Below, one piece after another: positions 51,025-63,500 of a DNA stretch of 64,000 bases; position 1 is the first letter of the stretch, and the number at the start of each line of letters is the position of its first letter. Location of the stretch: NCBI RefSeq assembly GCF_004339025.1, contig NZ_SMFT01000001.1, forward strand, positions 62,001 through 126,000, read 5' to 3'. A program made the position numbers and the translations under genes. This stretch comes from Volucribacter psittacicida (lineage in GTDB: Bacteria > Pseudomonadota > Gammaproteobacteria > Enterobacterales > Pasteurellaceae). The notes under the pieces were generated by a model, which was not told where the DNA came from, made no database searches, and saw only the letters and a program-made list of their open reading frames with translations.

Positions 51025-51959
51025 TAGTTTGAGAACTCCATTAAGCCAACTACATTATCACTTTTATCCAACACAATTAAGGAATGAATTTTATGTTCAC
51101 GCATAAAATCTTCTGCTTTTGCAACAAATTCATCTTGATAAACGGTTTTTGGTGATGCGGTCATTAATTGTTGTGCGGTTTGATTAAAGGTTTCTGCCCC
51201 TTGTTTTGCTAACGCACGACGAATGTCGCCGTCAGTAATAATGCCTTTTAATTGGTTATTTTCCATAACAATAGCCACTCCCATTCTGCCCTTATTGATA
51301 ATGGTTAAGCAATCGGTAAAGTTATCTTGTGGCGTAACTAATGGTAGCTGGGTTTGCATTTGATCTTTAACTTTACAAAGTAAACGTCTGCCAAGACTAC
51401 CTCCAGGGTGAAATTTGGCAAAATCTTCAGGTTGGAAGTGGCGAGCAGTAATAAGGGACACCGCTAAAGCATCGCCTAATGCAAGGGTAACTAATGCGGA
51501 AGTGGTTGGTGCAAGATTGTTGGGACACACTTCACGCTCAACACGGATATTGAGCCAATAATCTGCGTGTTTCGCTAGGGTTGAATTTGGATTGGCCGTT
51601 AAGGCAATAATTTTATTACCAAAATTTTTTAAGCTAGGAATTAATTTATTCACATCATCGGTTTCGCCACTATAAGAAATTAACATCACAATATCAACTG
51701 GCTTTAACATACCCAAATCGCCATGAAATGCTTCTGTGGGGTGGAGAAAAAAACTCGGTGTGCCTGTGGAAGCAAAGGTGGCGACCATTTTTTTACCGAT
51801 TAAGCCTGATTTACCAATGCCCCCAATAACCAAACGCCCCTCGCCTTGTAAGATCAATTCAACGACTCGATTAAAATTCTCATTAAGGTTTAAGCTAAGT
51901 TGAGAAATCGCTTGTTGTTCAACTTGTAAGCAAGATTGTGCGATAGGTAAATAATTCAT
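51024..51959 (-). CDS. kdsD: Arabinose 5-phosphate isomerase
   Basis: Converts ribulose 5-phosphate to arabinose 5-phosphate, the first Kdo precursor. The 311 residues (E. coli KdsD 328) have an N-terminal SIS domain (VIGGIGKSGLIGKKMVATFA; SYSGETDDV) and two C-terminal CBS domains (QDNFTDCLTIINKGRMGVAI; FMREHKIHSLIVLD). It overlaps kdsC by one base. A lone uptake signal (51986-51994) precedes it. Confidence 0.96.
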   Translation of the reverse strand: MNYLPIAQSCLQVEQQAISQLSLNLNENFNRVVELILQGEGRLVIGGIGKSGLIGKKMVATFASTGTPSFFLHPTEAFHGDLGMLKPVDIVMLISYSGETDDVNKLIPSLKNFGNKIIALTANPNSTLAKHADYWLNIRVEREVCPNNLAPTTSALVTLALGDALAVSLITARHFQPEDFAKFHPGGSLGRRLLCKVKDQMQTQLPLVTPQDNFTDCLTIINKGRMGVAIVMENNQLKGIITDGDIRRALAKQGAETFNQTAQQLMTASPKTVYQDEFVAKAEDFMREHKIHSLIVLDKSDNVVGLMEFSN

Positions 51960-51985
51960 ATTGATCTCTCTAATATCAATAATAA

Positions 51986-51994
51986 AAGTGCGGT
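51986..51994 (+). repeat. DNA uptake signal sequence (Hin type)
   Basis: Perfect AAGTGCGGT between the kdsD start and rnpB, with a trailing CATTTTATA. Confidence 0.85.
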
Positions 51995-52065
51995 CATTTT
52001 ATAATAAGTTTTATGTTTTCTCTATCTTTTCTCATGAGTAAGTAGCGATAGCCTTGTTTTTACAG

Positions 52066-52071
52066 TATAAT
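52066..52071 (+). promoter_or_regulatory. -10 box of rnpB
   Basis: TATAAT ends seven bases before the first base of the P1 helix at 52079, the normal distance for a transcription start. The -35 region is not close to consensus. Confidence 0.6.
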
Positions 52072-52078
52072 GCCGCCC

Positions 52079-52450
<372 letters not shown>

Positions 52451-52461
52451 AAAAATTTCGT

Positions 52462-52521
52462 AAAAATCCACCGCACTTTTATCAGGTCACATTTTTATCA
52501 GATAAAGAGCGGTGGATTTTT
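52462..52521 (+). terminator. Terminator of rnpB built on an uptake signal
   Basis: AAAAATCCACCGC (52462-52474) and GCGGTGGATTTTT (52509-52521) pair around a loop that holds the rest of an uptake signal (ACCGCACTT, 52470-52478). The T-run follows directly. Only one of the two arms is a perfect uptake signal. Confidence 0.8.
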
Positions 52522-52525
52522 CATA

Positions 52526-52607
52526 TATAATCTTTCATTTTAAAATAATACAGCCTTGGTATACCTCGCCGTACAGTCTTGTACTCTATTAAAGAGAAGC
52601 AATTATA
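52526..52607. repeat. Degenerate copy of the palindromic MITE-like repeat
   Basis: TATAATCTTTCATTTTAAAA at the left and CAATTATA at the right, with TTGGTATACCTCGCCGTACA in between, align with the full element; the right half is shortened. It separates rnpB from the tpsB locus. Bases 52608-52702 hold only A/T-rich DNA with a TATAAT (52690-52695). Confidence 0.65.
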
Positions 52608-52689
52608 AATAATGATAATAGAGCTTTATGTAAAAAATATTGTGATAAATGTAAATTTATACTATTTTATAAGCTATTTATGGTTACTA

Positions 52690-52695
52690 TATAAT
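52690..52695 (+). promoter_or_regulatory. TATAAT next to the tpsB start
   Basis: A consensus -10 box, but only seven bases before the ATG at 52703, and no Shine-Dalgarno is visible. If it works, the transcript would be nearly leaderless; it may also be a chance match in very A/T-rich DNA. Confidence 0.3.
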
Positions 52696-52702
52696 ATATA
52701 AA

Positions 52703-54478
52703 ATGCGAAAAAGAGCTTTATTATCTTTGATTATTTCCACGCTATGTATGCCTCTTACTAGCCAATCTAATCCTATTTCAGAATCAACATTACAGCAAAC
52801 CACGCAAATTGATGCTGAACAGCAGCAACGACAGCAACAACAAGAGAATGAACGAGAGGCACAATTTGCGAAAACCCCAGATATTCATTTTGAAAAACCT
52901 AAAACAGAATCTTTACAGCTCCCCATTGATGAATCAAATTGTTATTCAATTAGCGACATTTATGTAAGGGATTATGGGAAAGAGGCGAACCAGAAAAGCG
53001 AGTTTTTATGGGCATATAATCAGGCGGTTAGGCAGTTAAATTTGTCTTTACCCTATTGTTTAGGTGGACAAGGCATTAATGTTTTATTGCGTAGTATGCA
53101 AAATATTATTTTGGATAAAGGTTTTGTTACAACAAAAGTTGTCGTTGGTGAACAATCTTTAACTTCAGGTAAGTTAGTGATTACCATTATTCCAGGTAGA
53201 ATGCGTTATGCGTTAATTGAAGACCGTTCTGATGTAAATAAATTTACTCGCTTAACGGCTTTAACAGGGTTAGTTCCGCAACAAGGGGCATTATTGAATA
53301 TCAGAGATATTGAACAGTCTTTGGAAAATTTTAAGCATTTACCTACTGCTGATGCAACTATTAATATTGTTCCAGCAGGAGAGGAAAGTGGGGAAATAGG
53401 ACAAAGTGATTTAGCTATTCAATATGTTCAAACTTTTCCATTTCGTTTGACCTTGGGATTAGATGACTCAGGCTCAAAGTCAACAGGGCGTTTACAAGGC
53501 TCTTTGACATTATCTTTAGATAATATGTTTACGGCAAATGATTTATTTTATAGCAGTTTTACCCATTCAATGGCTCGTCCTACTTGGCTTGGCGAAGATG
53601 ATAACGGACCGAGACAGAGTAAAAATTTGAGCTTTTATTATTCTATTCCTTTTCGTTACTGGCGTTTAACTTTAAGTCATAGCCTTAATGATTATCATCA
53701 ACAAGTGGCCGCAGCTTATGGTTCAAGATTACTTTATGCGGGCGAAAGTGAAAATAGTAAAGCCACACTTTCTCGGATTATGTTTCGTAATCACCAACAG
53801 AAGCTCACTTTTTCTGTTAGCGGTTGGGCGAGGCAATCTAAAAACTATATTGATGGGCGAGAGGTTGGTATTCAGCGTAAACGAACAGGTGGTTGGGAAA
53901 TTGGAGTAAACCATCGTATTTATCTTGGTTCAGCAACCTTAAATTTTCACGCGGGTTTTAAACGAGGTACAGGTGCATTTCATGCTCGTCCTTATTCTGA
54001 AGAACGCTTTAATGAGGGAAGTTCAAGAATGAGAATTATTACTGCTGAAGTTAGTTATCAACAACCTTTTCAGTGGTTAGGACAACATTTTGATTTGACA
54101 ACAAGTTGGAATGCGCAATGGAGCAAAACCCCTTTAATTCAACAGGATAGATTTAGTCTTGGTGGACGTTATACTGTGAGAGGAACAGATGGCGAATTAA
54201 GTTTGTCGGGAGAACGAGGTTGGTTATGGAGAAATGAGCTAGCCTGGACGATTCCCTATGTGCAACAACAATTTTATGTCACCTTAGATAAAGGGATTGT
54301 AAGAGGTCCTTCAACAAAGGAGCTGCTTGGACGTACAATGATAGGGACAAGTGTAGGATTTCGTGGGCATTGGAAAGCCTTTTATTATGATTTTTTTGTA
54401 GGTAAACCGCTTTATGTTCCAGAAGGATTTAGGGCAAAAAATAACATTGTCGGTTTTAACTTGAGTTTGAATTTTTAA
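52703..54478 (+). CDS. Two-partner secretion outer-membrane transporter (TpsB / CdiB / ShlB family)
   Basis: A 591-residue Omp85-type beta-barrel that exports the TpsA protein encoded next to it. After a signal peptide (about 1-22) comes a Q/E-rich helix (residues 30-50), two POTRA domains (from about NCYSISDIYV to residue 240), then a 16-strand barrel with the conserved loop-6 motif YTVRGTDGE and a terminal aromatic strand (GFNLSLNF). This matches the FhaC/ShlB/CdiB family. No ribosome site is visible before the ATG. tpsA starts 27 bases after its stop, so both are one operon. No perfect uptake signal is in the gene. Confidence 0.93.
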   Translation: MRKRALLSLIISTLCMPLTSQSNPISESTLQQTTQIDAEQQQRQQQQENEREAQFAKTPDIHFEKPKTESLQLPIDESNCYSISDIYVRDYGKEANQKSEFLWAYNQAVRQLNLSLPYCLGGQGINVLLRSMQNIILDKGFVTTKVVVGEQSLTSGKLVITIIPGRMRYALIEDRSDVNKFTRLTALTGLVPQQGALLNIRDIEQSLENFKHLPTADATINIVPAGEESGEIGQSDLAIQYVQTFPFRLTLGLDDSGSKSTGRLQGSLTLSLDNMFTANDLFYSSFTHSMARPTWLGEDDNGPRQSKNLSFYYSIPFRYWRLTLSHSLNDYHQQVAAAYGSRLLYAGESENSKATLSRIMFRNHQQKLTFSVSGWARQSKNYIDGREVGIQRKRTGGWEIGVNHRIYLGSATLNFHAGFKRGTGAFHARPYSEERFNEGSSRMRIITAEVSYQQPFQWLGQHFDLTTSWNAQWSKTPLIQQDRFSLGGRYTVRGTDGELSLSGERGWLWRNELAWTIPYVQQQFYVTLDKGIVRGPSTKELLGRTMIGTSVGFRGHWKAFYYDFFVGKPLYVPEGFRAKNNIVGFNLSLNF

Positions 54479-54505
54479 TGGCAAATTGAGCATTAAGGAT
54501 AGGAA

Positions 54506-57500
54506 ATGAATAAATATTGTTATCGTGTGATCTTTAATAAAAGCCTTAGTCGTTTCGTGGTGGTTTCTGAGTTAGCTAAAACAGGTGGTAAATCCAATAC
54601 AGAAAGCACAAAAAGAATTAAAAAAGCGACCGCACTTTATGTAAATAAGCCATTAACTTTTTTATCTTTCGCTTGTTATCTCGCATTAGGCTTTGTCAGT
54701 GTTTTACCAGCTCAAGCAGAGCCATTAATGATCGTTTCTGATCCAAGCGCAGCGGATCATCAACGCCCAATCGTATTAGAAACGGCAAATGGTCTCCCTC
54801 AAGTTAATATTCAAACGCCCAATGAAAAAGGGTTGTCTTATAACCGCTATCAGCAATTTGATGTGGATAAGAAAGGGGCGATTTTAAATAATAGTCGTAA
54901 AGCGACTTCAACCCAACTGGCTGGAATGGTACAAGGTAATCCTTATTTAGCCGCTGGAGAGGCGAAAGTGATCGTTAATGAGGTCAATAGTAGCAAGCCA
55001 AGTCAGTTAAAGGGATATATTGAAGTCGCTGGCAAAAAAGCCGATATTGTGATTGCTAACCCAAGTGGTTTGCATTGTGAAGGTTGCGGTGTAATTAATG
55101 CGAATAGAACCACAATGACTACAGGGAAAGTAGAGATTCAAGATGGTGAACTGACAGGATTTATTGTAGAACAAGGAGCCGTTAAGGTAAGTGGCAAAGG
55201 TATGGATAATCGTCAGTCAGACTATACTGATATTATTGCTCGCCACGCTGATATTAACGCAGGTATTTGGGCAAATAAAGGATTGAAGGTAACAACTGGT
55301 CAGAATAAAGTTAGCTATAATAATCAATCCGTACAAATTATTAACAGCAAAAATCGTCATACGGCCCATTCCCAACCAGAGCAATATTATGCAGTGGATA
55401 TTGGAGAATTAGGAGGAATGTATGCAGGCAAAATTCATTTAATTGGCACAGAACAAGGTTTAGGGGTACGTAATTTTGGGCATATTGGTGCAACCGCGGG
55501 CGATGTCGTGGTTGATAGTGCGGGGAATGTGGTTAATCAAGGGCAAATACAAGCGATCCAAGAAATCCTGTTGGTAGGCAATGGTAAGATAGAAAATCAA
55601 TCTCAAGGAAAGGTGATTGCTGGGGGTAAAATTCGTATTCAAGGGCAAAATAATCCTCTATTAGCACAAGCTGGATTATTGGATAATTCGGGGCTGATAC
55701 AGGGTAAACAAAATGTCAGCATTAAGGGAACGAAAGGGAGTAATCAGCAAAGCGGCTTGATATTGTCGGAACAAGGCGATGTGAGTTGGCAGGTAAAAGA
55801 GACAATAAAACAGGTTGGTGGTATTGCTGCTAAGAACAAGGTTGATATAAAAGCACAATCTTTGACACAAGAGCGAGAAGGCGAGATACAAGGACAATAT
55901 ATTGATATTGCCCTTTCTGAACAGTTATTTAATCAAGGCGTGATTAATAGCCGTATTAGTGATATTCAAGAAAAATCCTCAACATTATCACTTCCTCTTT
56001 CACAAACATTGATAAAAGCACAGGTCTTGACTAATCAAGGAACAGGGCGAATTTTTGGTGATCATATTGCTATTGAAACACAACAACTGTTTAATCAAGA
56101 TGAAATATCTGAACAAGGTGAAATTCGATCTCCTGTTATCGCGGCGCGTGAACGTTTTGATATTGGAGCCAAAGAAGTGATTAATCAAAGTCGTTATTAT
56201 ACGGGTTATCCAGAACAAGCGACGAGCTTAATAAGTCTAGGCGGATTATTTATTGGAGAGTATTTAGATAGTAACTATCATACAACGGGGAAAGCAGAGC
56301 GCTTAGTGAATCGTAGTGGATTGATTGAAGCCGCAAATGGGCATTGGCGAGTAAATTATATTGAAAATAACAATGCATTTTTCCGTACTGAACAACAAAT
56401 CATTGCTGAGCAGCCCGTAAATTGGTCTTATATTGTACCGAAAGGTAGCGATGAAAATCATTTTCGTATTGCACAAGACTATATGCAATATCGCACTCTT
56501 AATCGGGGTAAAACACGCAATCAAGTTGCTTATATGCCTAAGCTTGAACAAGCCCTTCAACCTACCAATGGCGATGTAAAGTCTTATTTGTTGCCTGAAG
56601 TTAATCAATGTTTAAGTGGTAATAGTGCAGATTGTGAATTAAATCCGAAGAGCTATTATTTTCCAGATAATCCCGTTTGGCTTGCTTTTGGTATTCAAAC
56701 GCAACAACGTAAAAGTGTTGGTGATAAGCTACTTCATGTTACATTGCCTACGGCACCTACTCCATTGATAAAACCCACAGAGCCGAAACAAGATGGCTCC
56801 AGTCGTCGTAGTCAACTCCGTTATCAGCAGGCGTTAGTCCGTTATCAACAAGTATTAGAAGAATATCAGCAAAAATTACCTCTTTATGAACAAGAGTTAG
56901 CACAATATCAACAACAAATAACCTCACTTGCTCCAACATTCGCATTATATAAACAATGGGTAGAGGATAACTCATTTGCTTTTGAACAATTAAGCCGTGA
57001 AATTAAACAACATAATCAAAAATTATTAGCTAGACGAGGCGCAGAATATACAGATTATTGGGTAAAAAACATTGATAAACAACGGATTAAAGCGGATACT
57101 GTCGTACAAAGCCAAGCAGGTAAAATATCTATTGGTCGCGATCTTAGCGTGGAAAGCCAGCAATTTATTAATGATAAAAGCCAAATTATTCTTGGTGGAG
57201 TCGCTTATTTAAGCGGAGGAGATATTGATAACATTCATGCTCAAGGTAGCCAAGTGAGCGAGCGTTATGGCAATCATTATTATAGTTATGAACGTAAACG
57301 GAGCAGTAAAACGGGGAGTGGACGTTCTAAATATCGTCGTGAAAATACTTCATATTATACAGGGTTACTGTCTCAAGAAACAAAAAGTATAACCTTGCCT
57401 GTTGCACAGTTTTTTGAAAATTATCAATTTAATGATCTTGATGCCCAGCGTTTACCTGATACCCTCGCTCAACAACTTTTGCCTACATCAAGCCTTTATC

Positions 57501-60500
57501 AATTAAATCCTGAGCCTAATAATCGTCCTCTGATTGAAACGGATTCTCGTTTTACTGATCGGCGGCAATGGTTAAGCGGGGAGTATATGTTTAATGCTCT
57601 TCGTTATGAGCATAGTCATGTACATAAACGACTTGGTGACGGATATTATGAACAACAAAAAGTGGCTCAGCAACTGCATCAACTCACAGGAAAAACATTT
57701 AACGGTGATCGACGGGCTTTTGAAGAGCAATATAAGCAACTTATGGATAATGGAATTGTTTTTGCAAAACAATTTAATCTTTCCGTAGGGATAAAATTAA
57801 GTGCAGAGCAAGTCAAAAACCTAACTAGTGATATAGTATGGTTTGAGTTAGAGGAAGTTAGATTACCTGATGGACGGATTCAACAGGTTTATCAGCCTAA
57901 AGTTTATGTTATGTCGCGGAGAATAAAACATCAAGATTCGACAGAAGATGTACAATCATTAGGAACTTTATTGCACAGTGGATTCCAAGCTAATGATATT
58001 TATATTGATAGCCAAGGCACAATTCGCAATACAGGAAAATTTATAGCAAATAATATTTTGCTTCGTGGTCATAATATTGAACATCAAGGTAACATTATTG
58101 CTCGCCAGGCTAATTTGCAAGCTAAGGAGCGTCTCAGCGTGCAAGGCGGAGAAATTGAAGTGGAAGATAACCTTATGCTTAAAGCACATCATCTTACATT
58201 AAGTAATACCTTAGCAACAGATGAAATAAAACAGCAAAATTATCATTTCTCTCGTCAGAATCTTGATCGTCAAGCGAAATTATATGTGAAAAATGCGGAA
58301 GGTGCATTACGCCTAAATGGTGACAATATTGAACTTAGCGGGATAATCATTCGTAACGATGGTAAACAAACCGAAATTCGTGCTACTCAACAATTAAATA
58401 TTGGTAGTATGGGGCAACAACAGCATCGCCGGCAAGGTGAAGCACATCATCAACAAAAAGTCAGTGAACAATCAGCGGTGATAACTCATTTACAAAGTCA
58501 AGGCGATGTTCTTTTACAAGGTAAAGATATTCATATTAGTGGTAGTGAAATCAATAGCCAACAGAAATTGGTGGCATTGGCGGAAAATCAACTTATATTG
58601 GATAGTGTAGCGGAATACCACGAATTAGATGAATATCATTATGTGAAAAATAAAGGATTGTTTAGTTCAAGTAGTTATGAAAGTTCTCTACAAACAAGAC
58701 AAACAGAGCAACGAGCAAGTAAGCTTAATGCTCAACAAATTCAGTTACAAGCTGATAGAGTTATGTTAAAAAATAGTCAATTATCAAGCAAACAAGATAT
58801 TGACATTAGTGCGAAACAATCAATACATCTTGCGGCTGATTATCACCATTATTCTCAAAAAGAATGGCAAAAATACAAGAAAACAGGGATTTCATCGGCA
58901 CTAACAAATAGTGTTGCAAAAATTGGTTTTCAATATCAACGTTCTCAATTTGATCAACAACAGCATCAGTCTATTGCTGCGGTGAGTCAACTTTCAGCTA
59001 AAAATCAGATACGTTTATCTGTTGAACAAGGGGCATTAACAATAGATGGGGCGAAACTCAAAGCTGGGCAAAATGCCCATTTGCAAGCTGCACAAATTGA
59101 TATAAACAGTGTTTATCAAACCAACCAACAATCATCACAATTTAAACAAAAAGCAGCAGGTTTTGGCGTGAGTGTTGGTATCGATCCGGTAAAAATGTTT
59201 AAAAGAGATTATGAAAAGCAAGCAAATCAGGGATCGGCGACAGGAATAGTAGGGAAAATCATTACTACAAATGAATCAATAATGAATACTTTTAATCAAG
59301 TGAAATCACCTGGTTCGCCTTATTTATACGCTAATCGGCAGCAACAACAGCAATATCAATCACAACAGACAGCATTAGCGAGTCAAATTGATGCAGGTGG
59401 TAATTTAACACTTGTTGCAACAGAAAAAGATATTGTTGCGACAGGGGCGGTATTAAGTGCTAAACAAGAAGGTCGGTTAATAGCAAAACGGAATATTATA
59501 TTAGACAGTGCAAATACATCTAATCAACAACAAAGTGATATAAAACGGAATGGTATAGAAATTGATCTCGCTAGGAAAGGACAAGATGCGTTTGGTGCCT
59601 ATTATGATAAAAATCAAGGTCAAGCCTATTCGTTATCACAACAAGGAACCGTTTTATCCTTTGGCGGAGAAAGTCATATTATAGCTCAACAGGGCGATGT
59701 GATGGTTAAAGGTGCACAAATTGTGAGTGAGGGACGTAATCGCATTTATGCAGGGGGGAATATTCAGCTTGATACTGCACAGAGCCGTTATCAACAATCA
59801 CAAAGTAATAAAGGACAAAGTATTGGTACGGTGGCAATATCGGATACCGAACGTTTTTCTGGTTATAACCGCTTAATTGATAATAGCAATCAACAACAGG
59901 TTAGTCATAGTGCTACGACCGTAGCCAGCTTAAATGATAAGGTAGAGATATATGCTGGTGGAGATTTTAATCAGACAAGTGCGAAGTTATTAAGCCAAGA
60001 AGGGGTATTTTTAAGTGCAAAATCTATAAATATGAGCAGTGCTTATAATCTTGAGGATAGCCAATCTCATCGTAGTGATTTAAAAATCGGTCAGTTTTCT
60101 CGGATAATCTCTCCGATTATTGATGTAATTCAAGCGGCAGAGCAGGCAATAGACAATAAAGAGGCAAGTGATAGAGTGAAAGCTGCTCAAGCAATGGGGC
60201 TGGCAGCACAGGGTTATACTACTTATAAAACCTTACAAGGCGTATTAAATAACAAAGATAATGCCGTATTATTTAGGGCAGAAAGTGGAACGGGTTTTAG
60301 TCATGCTCGGGAAGATAATTATGGCAAACAACGATTAAGTGTAGGTAATGTAATAAATGGCAGAGAGGTGAGTTTGGTTGCTCGCGAGGGAGATATTCAT
60401 GGAGAGCATACCTTATTAAGTAACCGAGATGAACAAGGCAATCGTTTAGCTAACAGCAAAGTGATATTAAGTGCAGAGAAAGGAAAAATTCATCTTTATT

Positions 60501-63500
60501 CAGGGCAAGATTACTCAGAATTTTTGGGTAAAAACCAAAGTAGCGGAGTAGAGGTAGGCACAGCGGTAAGTGTAGGCGCCAAAACGGGTTGGTCTTTTTA
60601 TGGTAAAGCAGGTTTTAGTAAAGGAAAAAATGAATATGAAAGCCTGACCCAACAAAATAGCCGTATTGATACAGAGAGCTTATTTATCCAAAGTAAAGGG
60701 GATACCTTATTAACAGGCGCAGCGGCTTATGCAGATAAGGCTTATATTGATGTGGGTGGCGATTTGCATATAGAAAGTCAGCAAGACCGAATAAAAAGTA
60801 AATCACATCAAGGCGGAGTAAGGGTTCATGTAGAAGGCGGTTTTGGGAGTGCTTGGCAGTTTAGTGGCTCAGCCTCATTGAGTGGCGGTAATGCTTATTA
60901 TGAACAAGTGAAAGAGCAAAGTGGGTTATTTCTCGGTGATGGCGGTTATCATATCAAGGCGAATAATGTCAATTTAGTGGGAGGTGTAATAAGTAGTACC
61001 AATACAGTGAACAGTGAATTAATCACCAATCAAATCACTTTCCGAGATATTGATAACCGCAGTGATTATGGCGCTTTTAGTGGGTCTTTAGAAGGGAGTA
61101 TTAGCGGAAAACAAGCAAAAAATACAGAAAATCAACCTTCATCAAGTCAATCGGAAAAGAATGGTAAAGCGCAAAGTTTAGGAAAAACCTTGTCAACAGG
61201 GTTACCGTTAGGCAGTTTTGGTCATGATAGCAGCGTGACAAAAGCGACCTTAACAGAAGGGCGTATTGTATTAAATAAAGACAGCGCACCGATAGAAACC
61301 AGTGCGGCAGCGTTAGGGATAAATACGGAATTATCTCATAGTAATAGGCAGGTCGCCGAAGTAAAAGATATTCAAGGGGTATTAAAAGAGCAAAAAATAA
61401 TCCAAGCTAGTGTGAGTGAAATCCGCAAAGCGGTAGGGGTTTATGGTGCAACGAAAGCCCAAGAGCTTAATGAACAAGCGACACAAGCGCAACAAGCGGC
61501 AGAAAAGGCTCTACAACAGGGAGATAAACATCAAGCTGAACAGCATATGGCTCAAGCAATAGCGTTACAAACAGAGGCAGATAAATGGCGAATAGGAGGC
61601 GCACATAGACGTCTTGCTGAGGCGATAACGACAGGGTTAGGGCTAGTTTTAGCGGGTAAACCCACAGAGTCTATTGCAACAGGCGTAGCCTCGCCTTATA
61701 TTAACCAAGCAATTAAACAAGCCACGGAGCAATACCCTGAATTTAATATTCCAGCCCATATATTATGGGGAGCCATAGAGGCTGAATTATTAGGCGGTCA
61801 GGCAAGCACAGGTGCGGTTGCCGCTGGGGTAGGAGAGCTTGGAGCGAAAGTCATTAGTGAACAGCTTTATGGTAAATCCGCGAGTGAATTGACAGAGCAG
61901 GAAAAACAAGAGGTATTGGTATTAAGCCAGTTAGCGGGAGCCGTTGCAGGTGGTTTATCACAAGTAGGGCAAGATAGTATCTCATTGGGGCATTCAGCGG
62001 CATTGGGCGGAGAAGTCGCGAGAAATGCGGTGGAGAATAACTACCTATTTAGGCATGAGGCAGAAGAATTAGTCAAGTTAATGGAGAAAAATGCGGAATG
62101 TAAAAGCCAAGGAGAAGATTGTAGTCAAATAGGTAAACGCATTGCTGAACTACATGCTTTATATCATTCTCGGAGTGAGCAATTAGCCGCAGCTTGTCGT
62201 GCAGGCATGACAAATAGTTGTGCTAAGGAATTGCTTACTGTTTCTGCAGCTTATCATAGTTATGACAAGCTAATGAATGAAATTAATCAACCTACCTCAA
62301 ATTACTATCTTGATGTTGCCGAAAAATATGGACAAGCTCGTCACCTTTATATGGAAGATGTTGCTAAAGAGGCATTAATTAAAATCGCCAAAGAGGGGGT
62401 TCATGGTTCAGTAGAATTAATTGATATTACTTCAAAAGCCATTATCGGCGATAGCGAGGCACAATCTCAACTGAAAGAAATAGGTCAGGCAATTAAGGAT
62501 TTTGTTCAATCACCATTAGAAAATACCTCTGATGAAATAAAGCAACAGTTAGCAGAGGCAGATAGATTAGAAGCAATGGGAAGAACAAGAGAGGCTGATT
62601 TAAAACGAATGGAAGTGTACCTCTCAACGGAGTTAGGCGTAATCAGTGCTATAACAGGCATAGGCGGTCTTGCCAAAGATAGTATAAAACTTGTTGCTCA
62701 GCGTACTAATATACCTAAAACTTCTCCTGTTAGTTTAACTTGTTCATTCCATGGTGATATGCAAGTCAAAACGCAAACAGGCTATACTGCAATAGCCAAC
62801 TTAAATGTTGGCGATAAAGTGTTAGCCAAAAATGCGGTTACAGGGATCAGCACCTATCAACAGGTACAAGCCCATTATAGCAATCCTTATGATTATCGTG
62901 TTTACATTGAAATTACAGATAGTCAAGGACAAACCCAAACGATCATATCAAATAAAATACACCCATTCTTTGCTCAAGTAGCAATGGATAACAACACCCC
63001 ACAATCAGCAGGGCATAATTATCAAGGTCAGATTGAAAATGGTAAATGGATAAACGCTGAGCATTTACAAGCAGGCTTTAAATTATTGTCAGAAAGTAAC
63101 CGATGGCAAAGGGTAGAAAGAGTAACCATTAAAAAAGAACCATTACAGGCTTATAACTTAACGGTTGCTCAAGACCACAGTTACTTTGTGAAAGGTAAAG
63201 ATAGCTTGAATGAAGGGGTATGGGTACATAATGACTGTTGGCATGCGTTACCAGAGGGGGCGAAACGAATAGATGATATTGATGGTTATAAAGCTTATCA
63301 ATTTGCCGATCAAAATGGTCAACAAGTGACAGTGATACAAAAAGATACTAACCGTTTTGAAACCCTTAATCATCAAATAACAGAGCCCCATTTTAATCGT
63401 CTCCATCAACGGATTGATGCTGAAACAGGACGTTATTTATCAACAGGTGATCCAGTTGATGGTCTATATAACCGTTCTTATTTACGCTCGGAAACATTGC

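Noticed and set aside
62741-63232. A splicing intein in TpsA
   Set aside because: There is no Cys, Ser or Thr at the +1 position, no homing endonuclease insert, and the sequence following is a toxin rather than the rest of a conserved extein; a Hint cleavage domain is the better reading.
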